Assembly: GCA_025354165.1 (NCBI GenBank)
Contig: JANXNI010000088.1
Span: 22,331 to 86,330, forward strand
Length of the DNA: 64,000 bases
Source: Burkholderiales bacterium
GTDB taxonomy: Bacteria > Pseudomonadota > Gammaproteobacteria > Burkholderiales > Casimicrobiaceae
Direction: 5' to 3'
The notes below the pieces were generated by a model that worked only from the letters and a program-made list of their open reading frames with translations, was not told the DNA's origin and made no database searches. Shown here one piece after another: positions 27,633 through 34,686 of this stretch. The position numbers and the translations under genes are program-made. Position 1 is the first letter of the stretch; each line of letters begins with the position of its first letter.

Positions 27633-27639
27633 GTTAGGC
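27633..27639 (+). other. Integron core site GTTAGGC (left boundary)
   Basis: GTTAGGC, preceded by AC and followed by ATCACGG. It matches the GTTRRRY core where cassettes join. It lies ten bases before the first cassette gene. Upstream no paired GCCTAAC is visible, so it is the trace of an attI, of a secondary integration site, or of the last cassette's right half. Confidence 0.65.
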
Positions 27640-27648
27640 ATCACGGAA

Positions 27649-28092
27649 ATGCAGACTCAAACCGCCGCGCTTAACTTTGCCCTTGAAGTCGAAGACGGCT
27701 GGCCGCCTGTAGCTACTGAGTGCCTTCCGGTCAAAACAACCGACGAATCCCACACCGTACTAGTTGCGCCTCTGTTCATAAAGGGCCTGTCGGTCGGAGA
27801 CGTTGTGCAGGTGGTTAGCGAATCTGAAGGCATCGTCTACGAGTGGCGCCACCTGAGCAAGTCGAAAAACTCAACGGTATGGTTTCTACGGCGCGGAGAA
27901 GTCGAGATAGAGCCGCTCCTTGCACCAATTCGAGAGCTTGGCTGTAATACAACTTGGTCTTCTCAGCTCGGTGTCGGTTCCATTGAAGTCCCGGAGAGCG
28001 TCAGTGCCGAAGCACTAGACAAGTGCCTTGAAGCGCTCGAAATTCCCACCTTCGCGCTTGCCTTTCCCTCTTGGAGGCACACTGATGCCTAA
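27649..28092 (+). CDS. Cassette gene 1: DUF4265 protein
   Basis: A 147-residue protein. The N-terminus LNFALEVEDGWPPVATECLPVK, then VAPLFIKGLSVGDVVQVVSES and STVWFLRR match DUF4265, a small family of unknown function that is common in integron cassettes and soil bacteria. There is no signal peptide. The ATG at 27649 begins ten bases after the core site; frames upstream to 27610 cross the core site and are not used. The stop TAA lies inside the attC R'' box (GCCTAAC), a classic cassette arrangement. Confidence 0.8.
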   Translation: MQTQTAALNFALEVEDGWPPVATECLPVKTTDESHTVLVAPLFIKGLSVGDVVQVVSESEGIVYEWRHLSKSKNSTVWFLRRGEVEIEPLLAPIRELGCNTTWSSQLGVGSIEVPESVSAEALDKCLEALEIPTFALAFPSWRHTDA

Positions 28093-28155
28093 CCCTTCAA
28101 TCGGGAGGACGTCACCCGGCAAGCCGGGCGCCGCCTCTCATCTCAAACGTTAGGC
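28087..28155 (+). other. attC site 1
   Basis: A 69-bp attC: R'' GCCTAAC (28087-28093) and R' GTTAGGC (28149-28155) are exact complements. Inside, TTCAATCGGGAGG pairs imperfectly with CCGCCTCTCATCTCAA (the L boxes with unpaired bases). The tip is CCCGGC-AA-GCCGGG. The recombination point is between G and TTAGGC. Confidence 0.9.
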
Positions 28156-28158
28156 GTC

Positions 28159-28890
28159 ATGACCAATCCGATCCGCATGCGCAGATGCAGAGATTGCAAG
28201 GTCCAGTTCTCGTCAGAGCTCGCCACGGCGAGTGACGGTAATCTGGCACCTCGCGGGTTCTACTGTCCCTCGTGCGGTCAGCGTAGGGCCCGAGAGTACC
28301 AAGAGTCGTTGCGACAGAGAGAGATCAATATCGCGAGAAATCTGTGGGCCGCGTATCAAGGGTGGTGGAAGCATTTCACACCTCCACGCGGCTGGCCCAC
28401 TCTCTTGCGAACCGAAAGCGCAAACTGTCCATACTGTGGATGCCTGTTAACCGATGACTGGACGTCTCGCTCTGTGTCGACAGTAGTCATCGATCACATG
28501 GACCCACTATCGCTAGGCGGCGAAGACTCACTCAGAAATTCCGTCTACTGCTGCTATCGCTGCAATGGGACAAAGAAGAATAAACTCTTTACTCGCTGGC
28601 TTTCTGAACTCTCGGAGCAATTCCGCACTCATTCGCGCGCGCTGTACGCCTTCAAGCACGAGCATCAACCTGAGGCCTTTGAACCCGGTCCCTATGAACT
28701 AAGACGCGAAGGAGTCCCGATGTTTCTTGAGTTCGACGAAAAGCAATTCAAGCGCGAGTTGCGCGGTATGCTTCCCCTAGCCGGCGAACCACCTTCAGCG
28801 TACTTGTTAGCCCTGCTTCAACCGCATCCAGGGCCTGTCAGTATCGAAAGCATGATCTATCGCCCCTCTCTCGTAAGCGATGACGCCTAA
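28159..28890 (+). CDS. Cassette gene 2: HNH endonuclease with N-terminal zinc ribbon
   Basis: A 243-residue protein. An N-terminal four-Cys zinc site (C10, C13, C36, C39) is followed by an HNH domain: CPYC (C90, C93), VVIDHMDPLSLGGEDSLRNSV with D112-H113, and CYRCNGTKKNK. The C-terminal 100 residues are hydrophilic and unfamiliar. It is a likely metal-dependent DNase; restriction or phage defence is a reasonable guess because cassettes often carry such genes. The ATG comes three bases after the attC core, leaving no room for its own ribosome site. The stop is in the next attC. Confidence 0.85.
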   Translation: MTNPIRMRRCRDCKVQFSSELATASDGNLAPRGFYCPSCGQRRAREYQESLRQREINIARNLWAAYQGWWKHFTPPRGWPTLLRTESANCPYCGCLLTDDWTSRSVSTVVIDHMDPLSLGGEDSLRNSVYCCYRCNGTKKNKLFTRWLSELSEQFRTHSRALYAFKHEHQPEAFEPGPYELRREGVPMFLEFDEKQFKRELRGMLPLAGEPPSAYLLALLQPHPGPVSIESMIYRPSLVSDDA

Positions 28891-28956
28891 CCCGGCGCTC
28901 AATTGGACCCGCTACGGCAGGCCAGCCTGCCAGGGCCGGTTAGCTCCACGTTAAAC
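28885..28956 (+). other. attC site 2
   Basis: A 72-bp attC: R'' GCCTAAC (28885-28891) and R' GTTAAAC (28950-28956). The arms CGGCGCTCAATTGGACC and GGGCCGGTTAGCTCCAC pair imperfectly, and the tip is a perfect stem GGCAGGC-CA-GCCTGCC. The R' differs from R'' as expected for the last cassette, where TTAAAC belongs to the chromosome. Confidence 0.85.
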
Positions 28957-29083
28957 GTCACGTAGCGAACCGAGTGAAGATGGCCAATGCGTCGGGTATC
29001 GCAAATGTCTCGACCTGACGCAGATCAGTAGCGACAACCTTCGAATTGAGATAATTGACGCCGTTTCCACGCTGGCTTCTCTT

Positions 29084-29890
29084 GTGCTTTTTCACTCCGC
29101 GTTTTACAAGTTCGTCGAAGTCGCTGATCCCGATGCAATTGCGGAATCGTTGCGTGACGTTGCGCGCGAGTTGACTGGCAGCATTCTCGTCGCGGTTGAA
29201 GGCATCAACGGCGTGGTTGCCGGGACGACCGACGTGCTGGATGCATTCGAATTGGCATTGACGCAGGACGCGCGTTTTGGTGGCGCTTTCGCGGGCATCG
29301 TGTTCAAGCGCAGCGCGTGCACGTCGCGGCCGTTTTTCAAAATGCGCGTTCATGTGAAGCGTGAGATCGTCGCCTTTGGCATTGATGGCGTTCGGCCTGA
29401 TGCCGACGGCAACAACAACGTGAGTCCTGCGCAGTGGCGAGAGCTGATCGCGCGCGACGATGTGGTGATCATAGATAACCGCAACAGCTTTGAATATCGC
29501 CTCGGAAAGTTCAAGGGCGCAATCGATCCGCTCGTACCAAACTTTCGCGATTTTCCAAAATATGTGGAAACCAACGCACCCGCATGGAAGGCAGAAGGCA
29601 AGACGGTTGCGATGTATTGCACGGGCGGCATTCGTTGCGAAAAATCAAGCGCGTGGATGCAGGATTTGGGCTTGAACGTCGTGCAGCTTGAGGGTGGAAT
29701 TCTTAATTACTTTCAGTCGATGCCCGATGCCGAAAAGGATTGGGAAGGCGAGTGTTTCGTGTTCGATAATCGCATCGCGATCGACACGAAATTGCAGGAA
29801 ACAGCGACGACCTACGAAGAGGTTTATGCGGCAGAGCCCGATGGTGAATGGCGCGTCGCTCGGGCGAAGCGGCTCGATCTAGCGGGCTGA
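29084..29890 (+). CDS. TrhO-like rhodanese protein, second paralogue
   Basis: A 268-residue UPF0176/TrhO-type protein, clearly diverged from the one at 11128-11859. It keeps LTGSILVAVEGINGVVAG, IIDNRNSFEYRLG, and the active-site loop YCTGGIRCEKSSAW with Cys. Its start is the GTG at 29084 (MLFHSAFYKFVEV), where the family alignment begins; the frame stays open upstream. It probably hydroxylates tRNA uridine or transfers sulfur. A pseudouridine synthase gene begins two bases after its stop, so both look like one RNA-modification operon. Confidence 0.8.
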   Translation: MLFHSAFYKFVEVADPDAIAESLRDVARELTGSILVAVEGINGVVAGTTDVLDAFELALTQDARFGGAFAGIVFKRSACTSRPFFKMRVHVKREIVAFGIDGVRPDADGNNNVSPAQWRELIARDDVVIIDNRNSFEYRLGKFKGAIDPLVPNFRDFPKYVETNAPAWKAEGKTVAMYCTGGIRCEKSSAWMQDLGLNVVQLEGGILNYFQSMPDAEKDWEGECFVFDNRIAIDTKLQETATTYEEVYAAEPDGEWRVARAKRLDLAG

Positions 29891-29891
29891 T

Positions 29892-30833
29892 TTGCGCAAT
29901 ATCGTTCGACCCGCACGCGATGGTGTGAGCGCTAGTTGCGTCGCGCTGCCGTCGCAGCAAGCGGGTGCTTGGCGTACGGTGCTTGATTTTCTGGTTGAAC
30001 GATTTCCGGCGATTTCGCGAGACGTGTGGCTGGCGCGTATGAGCGTTTGTGCGGTGAGCAACGAGGTCGGCCTTTGCATCACTGCGCAAACACCATTCAC
30101 GCCGCATCAAAAAATTTATTACTACCGAAGCGTCGCGGACGAACCGCACATTCCGTTTGCAGAGACCATCGTGTTTCAGGATGAGCACATCGTCGTCGCC
30201 GACAAGCCGCATTTCTTGCCTGTGGTTCCTGCCGGGCGATTTGTGCAGGAGACTTTGCTGGTTCGCCTCAAGCGCAAGCTCGGCATTGACACCTTGTCAC
30301 CAGCACATCGAATTGATCGCGATACGGCGGGTCTCGTGATCTTTACGGTTCAACCGAACGCGCGCGATGCCTATCAGCGGCTGTTCCGTGATCGGGTGGT
30401 TGAAAAACGCTATGAGGCAATTGCCCCAGCGCCACCGGCAAGCGCGAGTCACACTTTTCCGCGGACGCGTTGCAGCCGTCTGATCGAAAGCGATGCGTTT
30501 ATGCAAATGCACGAAGCACCTGGCGAGCCCAATGCGGAAACACGTATTGAGCTAGTCGAAACGCGAGGGACTTTGGCTCGCTACGTATTGCAACCCTTGA
30601 CCGGGCAGAAGCATCAATTGCGCGCTCATATGGCAGCGCTGGGCATTCCGATTGTTAATGATCGCATTTATCCAAATTTGCTCGCTGAAGAGGCATTGGA
30701 TGATTTCCTGAAGCCGCTGCAACTGTTAGCTAAAGAAATTGCGTTTGTTGATCCGATTACCGGACATTCGCGGCGATTTTCGAGTCTTCAGCGACTGATG
30801 GCGCTTGAAACTGATGTCGACACGCAGACGTGA
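29892..30833 (+). CDS. RluA-family pseudouridine synthase
   Basis: A 313-residue enzyme. It has the catalytic motif HRIDRDTAGLVIF with the active-site Asp, EKRYEAIAP, and LQPLTGQKHQLRAHMAALGIPI, all of the RluA/RsuA-type TruC-RluA branch. It isomerises uridine in rRNA or tRNA; the exact site is not predictable. The start is a TTG at 29892, right after the TGA of the preceding gene. An N-terminal segment of about 60 residues (HFLVERFPAISRDVWLARM-like) resembles an S4-type domain. Confidence 0.85.
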   Translation: MRNIVRPARDGVSASCVALPSQQAGAWRTVLDFLVERFPAISRDVWLARMSVCAVSNEVGLCITAQTPFTPHQKIYYYRSVADEPHIPFAETIVFQDEHIVVADKPHFLPVVPAGRFVQETLLVRLKRKLGIDTLSPAHRIDRDTAGLVIFTVQPNARDAYQRLFRDRVVEKRYEAIAPAPPASASHTFPRTRCSRLIESDAFMQMHEAPGEPNAETRIELVETRGTLARYVLQPLTGQKHQLRAHMAALGIPIVNDRIYPNLLAEEALDDFLKPLQLLAKEIAFVDPITGHSRRFSSLQRLMALETDVDTQT

Positions 30834-30882
30834 CGCGGCGGCACCTATTATTCACGGCTAAATCTACGAGGAGAGAATTCGC

Positions 30883-31659
30883 ATGAACAGTCTGCCTGTC
30901 AATACGTTTAAACAAATGCTTGTGGCCAACAAGGTATTGATTGGGCTCTGGTGCAACTTCGCGCATCTGCCAATCACTGAAATCGTCTCGCAATCGGGAT
31001 TCGACTGGCTGCTGCTCGACATGGAGCATTCGCCGACCGATCTTGGCACTATCGGCATGCTGCTGCTCGCCACAAAAAATTCGTCGACGCATGCGGTGGT
31101 GCGCGTGCCTTCGAACGATATGACCACCATCAAGCGCGCGCTCGATACGGGCGTCACAAACCTCATGATCCCGAATATCCGCAGCGCGGCGGAAGCGGCG
31201 CAGGCTGTGGCGTACACGCGTTTTGCGCCGCAGGGACTGCGTGGTGTGGCCGGGAGCACGCGCGGCGGTGGCTACTCGCGCTACAAGGATTACATGGCGC
31301 GTGCCAACGACGAAATCGGTCTCGTGTTGCAGATCGAGACGCCCGAAGCTTTGGCTGAGCTTGATGCGATTTGCCGAACACCGGGTGTAGACGCCGTATT
31401 CATCGGGCCAGCGGATCTTGCGGCTTCGCTTGGTTATCGCGGCCTCGCCAACGGACCTGAAGTGCAAGCGGAAATCAGCAAAGCCTTTGCCGTTGCCAAA
31501 GCCGCGAACAGAGCCATCGGCATCCTCAGCACCGACGGTAACGCGGCGAAATATCTGGAGCAGGGCGCAACGCTCGTTGGCGTCGGCACCGACGTGCATG
31601 TGATGGTGCGTGCGGCCGACGAGCTCGCGGCGAAGTTCAAGGATTGGCAGGGCAAGTAG
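30883..31659 (+). CDS. HpcH/HpaI aldolase family protein
   Basis: A 258-residue TIM-barrel class II aldolase. Blocks: LIGLWCNFAHLPITEIVSQSGFDWLLLDMEHSP, VVRVPSNDMTTIKRALDTGV, LVLQIETPEALAELDAI and VDAVFIGPADLAASLG; the Glu and Asp metal ligands are in QIETPE and FIGPADL. It cleaves or forms 4-hydroxy-2-oxo acids, the class of HpaI and 2-dehydro-3-deoxyglucarate aldolase. It begins with AGGAGAG at a good distance. No other catabolic genes are adjacent. Confidence 0.9.
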   Translation: MNSLPVNTFKQMLVANKVLIGLWCNFAHLPITEIVSQSGFDWLLLDMEHSPTDLGTIGMLLLATKNSSTHAVVRVPSNDMTTIKRALDTGVTNLMIPNIRSAAEAAQAVAYTRFAPQGLRGVAGSTRGGGYSRYKDYMARANDEIGLVLQIETPEALAELDAICRTPGVDAVFIGPADLAASLGYRGLANGPEVQAEISKAFAVAKAANRAIGILSTDGNAAKYLEQGATLVGVGTDVHVMVRAADELAAKFKDWQGK

Positions 31660-31669
31660 CCGATTGAGA

Positions 31670-31761
31670 GTAGGGTGCGCATCAAAATGCGCGCCATCGT
31701 GGCGCGTGTCCAAACGTGGAAATTACGAACGAATGTGTGCACATTGGTGCGCACCCTATTT
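31670..31761. repeat. TAGGGTGCGCAT repeat, copy 2
   Basis: A better-kept copy of the repeat at 8555-8632. The outer arms are GTAGGGTGCGCA and TGGTGCGCACCCTAT, an inverted pair. Inside, AATGCGCGCC-ATCGT-GGCGCG forms a second hairpin. It lies just after the HpcH gene and 15 bp before dyad element F. Confidence 0.7.
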
Positions 31762-31776
31762 GTCCGTTGCCCTGAT

Positions 31777-31890
31777 AGCTTTTCGGCGAAATGGCGTTTT
31801 TACGAGGGATACAATCGAAAAACGCTGATTGTCGATAATCTAGCAAATTAAGTGCTACCCCAAATGCAGTGGCGTTTACAGCGAAAAGCT
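31777..31890. repeat. 114-bp dyad element, copy F
   Basis: Ends AGCTTTTCGGCG and CAGCGAAAAGCT. The inner pair is GAGGGATAC and GTGCTACCCC, and the centre is TGTCGATAA. It lies between the convergent HpcH aldolase and LysE genes, 13 bp before the LysE stop. Confidence 0.8.
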
Positions 31891-31903
31891 ATACCCTTAA
31901 ATC

Positions 31904-32542
31904 TTACCGCCGACGATCCAGAAGCAACACGGCCGCGCCAGAGGCGATAAAGAGCGCTGCGCTTGCACGATTGACGTTGCGCATATACGTGGGGTGCGCC
32001 GCGAGCCAACGACTCACGCGGCCCGCCGCCACGCCGAGCGCACCATAAGCGACGATGGTCAGTACCGAAAAAATCGCACCGAGTAGCAGCATTTGCGTAA
32101 ACGGCGTCGACGCGTTCGCCTCGCCTGATCGTACAAACTGTGGCACGAAGGCGAGCACAAACAGCGCGACTTTCGGGTTCAATAAATTGCTCAAGAAGCC
32201 GCGCCAGAACAAAGCCGTCCAGGGCGCTTTTTGCGAAGCGACGCTGGCCACCGCAGACGCGTTGCGCCACGACAAAACACCCAGATAAATCAGGTAGATA
32301 CCGCCAACAAGTTTCATCGCCCAAAAGGCTGTTTCGCTGGCGGTAAGGAGCGCACTCACCCCCATCGCGGCGAGCAGCGAATGCACCATGATGCCCAAGC
32401 CAACACCCATCGCATGCGCTATGCCCGCCAGCGGCCCCTGTGTCAATCCGCGCGACAGCGAGAGCAGCATATCGGGCCCCGGAATCGCGATGATGACCGC
32501 GACGGCCGGGAGGTAGAGAAGGGTTTGTTCGAGCGACAGCAT
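31904..32542 (-). CDS. LysE/RhtB family amino acid exporter
   Basis: A 212-residue inner-membrane exporter with six hydrophobic segments. The N-terminus has IAIPGPDMLLSLSRGLTQGPLAGIAHAMGVGLG, the RhtB/LysE hallmark, and later RGFLSNLLNPKVALFVLAFVPQFV. Members export homoserine, threonine, leucine or similar compounds by proton antiport. The exact substrate is not predictable. A second LysE-type gene is at 43028-43708. The ATG at 32542 matches the family start. Confidence 0.9.
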   Translation of the reverse strand: MLSLEQTLLYLPAVAVIIAIPGPDMLLSLSRGLTQGPLAGIAHAMGVGLGIMVHSLLAAMGVSALLTASETAFWAMKLVGGIYLIYLGVLSWRNASAVASVASQKAPWTALFWRGFLSNLLNPKVALFVLAFVPQFVRSGEANASTPFTQMLLLGAIFSVLTIVAYGALGVAAGRVSRWLAAHPTYMRNVNRASAALFIASGAAVLLLDRRR

Positions 32543-32876
32543 CGAAACAGTTTACCGGCGCAGTGTGTTGTCTCCCGTTGTGAGCAAGTATTTAGTCAAA
32601 GTCATGGTGCGCGCGCATGCAGAAAAAGAAGAGTACGAACCAGAACCAGCGGACGGCAGGCCGGCGTTAAAAGGCGCATTCAAAGGCGAAAAGGGTGCGA
32701 GACAGACGCCGCCGTAACGGTTGGAGACAAGACGACAGTCGCGCGTTTCGTGTTGAAGCAGATGCCGTTGTTGCTCTTGTGGCAACCTGAGCCGGTGTTT
32801 TCGGCTTTGCTAGACGCTAACTTCGCAAAACCCATTTACACCGGGAACCGATTCGCACTGTGCTAGTCTCCTTCAC
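32543..32876 (+). other. Gap before the copper operon with one possible small ORF
   Basis: About 330 bp without a clear gene. On the plus strand, GTG at 32580 to TAA at 32717 could encode 45 residues (start MSKYLVKVMVRAHAEKEEYE, then PEPADGRPALKG), hydrophilic and Glu/Lys-rich. It has no Shine-Dalgarno site and no family I know, so it is left uncalled. The remainder should hold the promoter of the copper efflux operon. Confidence 0.4.
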
Positions 32877-33227
32877 GTGAAATCGACACTTCGCCATTGG
32901 GCCGTAATAATGTTGCTGGTACTTTTACCCGCTACTTTATTCGCGCAAGCGTGTGAATTGGGATGTAGTCTGGCTCGAATGGGTGTGCCAATGAGCGCAA
33001 AAGCCCATCAAGCGATGCCCGATTGCGATCAGGCTTTGTCTGTGGCGAACGATGCCGACAATTCGTGCCCGATGGCCGCGCTCTGCGATTTCGCGCATCT
33101 GACCGCGCTTCCGATTGTTTCGTCGTTCGATGGCGTTGCAGCTGCACCTACTGTTGGTGTCGCGCCGTCGTATATCGGCTTCACCTCTACTTCCTTCCCT
33201 CCGGCCCAGCGGCCTCCCGCCGCTTAG
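32877..33227 (+). CDS. Small exported Cys/Met/His-containing protein of the copper operon
   Basis: A 116-residue protein with a signal peptide (MKSTLRHWAVIMLLVLLPAT, then LFAQA). The mature part has CELGCSLARMGVPM, MPDCDQ and NSCPMAALCDF, so at least five Cys and several Met, as in small periplasmic copper proteins encoded ahead of cus genes (DUF2946-like). It probably binds or senses copper in the periplasm. The start is the GTG at 32877, preceded by CTCCTTCAC. It is 85 bp upstream of the outer-membrane component. Confidence 0.65.
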   Translation: MKSTLRHWAVIMLLVLLPATLFAQACELGCSLARMGVPMSAKAHQAMPDCDQALSVANDADNSCPMAALCDFAHLTALPIVSSFDGVAAAPTVGVAPSYIGFTSTSFPPAQRPPAA

Positions 33228-33312
33228 TTCGTTTCCCGCCCTTAGTCCGTCCGGCGTCAGTGTTTTTTGCTGCGCCGTGACGCTTATGGAACGAATTTGT
33301 TGGAGCCAGGCC

Positions 33313-34686
33313 ATGGTTTTTTATTCGACTATGTACGCGCCAGTCGCGGGCGATTGTCAGCGTGATGCACGGTTTACGAATACACGCGACGGCGCAGCCG
33401 CTCGCCGCTCTAAACTCGCATTGGTCGCAGTTGCCCTGGGTGCGGTGATGCAGTTCGCCCCGCTGTCGCACGCGGCAGAGCCCGCGTTAACGCTCGCAGA
33501 AGCGTTAACTCTGGCGGCGTCCGATTCGCGGCAATTGGCTGCGCAGGACGCGGCCGTCACTGCGGCGAACGAACTCGCCATCAGTGCCGGTGAGCGACCT
33601 GACCCGGTTCTCAAACTTGGCATTGACAATCTGCCCGTCACTGGACCGGATCGCCTGCGTATCGGTGCCGATTTCATGACCATGCGCCGCATCGGCGTTA
33701 TGCAGGAGTTCACACGATCCGACAAGCTCGATCTGCGACGAAAGCGCGGCGAATCGGAGGCTGAGCGCGAGCGTGTGGCGAAACAGGGCATCCTCGCCAA
33801 CCTGCAACGCGACACGGCGCTGGCGTGGATCGATCGCTACTTCGCGGATCGTCAGCGTACCTTGCTGGATGAACAGATTCGCGAAGCGCGGCTCGCGGTC
33901 GATGGCGCAGCCATCGCCTACCGAACGGGGCGCGGCAGTCAAGCCGACATCATCGTAGCCCGCGCAGCTATCGTGACGCTCGAAGACCGACAACTGCAAA
34001 TCGAGCGGCAGCAACGTGTGTCGACGCTGCAGCTTGCACGCTGGATCGGTGGCGCGGCGGAGCGTCCCACCCTAAGTCCGCCAGATTGGGCAATTCCAGC
34101 GCTCGGAGCGCATGACGTGAGCCATACACTCTCGCGCCATCCCATGCTGACCATGCTTGCCGCACAAGAATCCACCGCTCAGCTCGACAGCAAAATCGCG
34201 CAAGCAGCCAAACATCCGGACTGGACATGGGAATTAGGATTTGCACAGCGCGGATCTGCCTACTCCAACATGATTTCGCTGGGTGTCAGTATTCCATTGC
34301 AGATCGCGCCTTCGCGCCGTCAGGATCGGGACATCGCTGCAAAAAATGCATTAATCGACCAACTCCACGCACAACGGGAAGACCTGCTGCGTGCGCACAG
34401 CGCAGAGCTGCGCATCATGCAGGCGGAGTTGGCCAGCTTCGGCGAGCGCATTAAGCGCATCGATGACGGTCTCATTCCCCTGGCAACCGAACGCACCGCT
34501 GCGGCGAACATCGCCTATCACAGCGGCACCGGCCCTCTAAGCGCCATTCTGGACGCCAGAAAAAACGAAATCGATGTGCGTATGCAGCGCCTCGACCTCG
34601 AGCGCGAACAAGCCCGCGTGTGGGCACAACTCAAATACCTCCTTCCAAGCGACGAAGCGATCAGTAGCAAGGACACCACAAAATGA
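33313..34686 (+). CDS. cusC: TolC-family outer membrane factor of a copper/silver efflux system
   Basis: A 457-residue outer-membrane efflux protein. After a basic N-terminal stretch comes a signal-like region LALVAVALGAVMQFAPLSHA. The mature part is helical with the OEP pattern: LTLAEALTLAASDSRQL, ISAGERPDPVLKLGIDNLPVTG, DIIVARAAIVTLEDR and LDLEREQARVWAQLKYLLP. It forms the channel for the RND pump encoded downstream. The ATG at 33313 has GGAG nine bases upstream. Its stop overlaps the cusB start (ATGA). The gene name rests on context. Confidence 0.8.
   Translation: MVFYSTMYAPVAGDCQRDARFTNTRDGAAARRSKLALVAVALGAVMQFAPLSHAAEPALTLAEALTLAASDSRQLAAQDAAVTAANELAISAGERPDPVLKLGIDNLPVTGPDRLRIGADFMTMRRIGVMQEFTRSDKLDLRRKRGESEAERERVAKQGILANLQRDTALAWIDRYFADRQRTLLDEQIREARLAVDGAAIAYRTGRGSQADIIVARAAIVTLEDRQLQIERQQRVSTLQLARWIGGAAERPTLSPPDWAIPALGAHDVSHTLSRHPMLTMLAAQESTAQLDSKIAQAAKHPDWTWELGFAQRGSAYSNMISLGVSIPLQIAPSRRQDRDIAAKNALIDQLHAQREDLLRAHSAELRIMQAELASFGERIKRIDDGLIPLATERTAAANIAYHSGTGPLSAILDARKNEIDVRMQRLDLEREQARVWAQLKYLLPSDEAISSKDTTK

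Noticed and set aside
27610..27648. Longer start (TTG at 27610) for the DUF4265 gene
   Set aside because: The extra residues are encoded by the cassette core site and flank; the ATG at 27649 fits the family.
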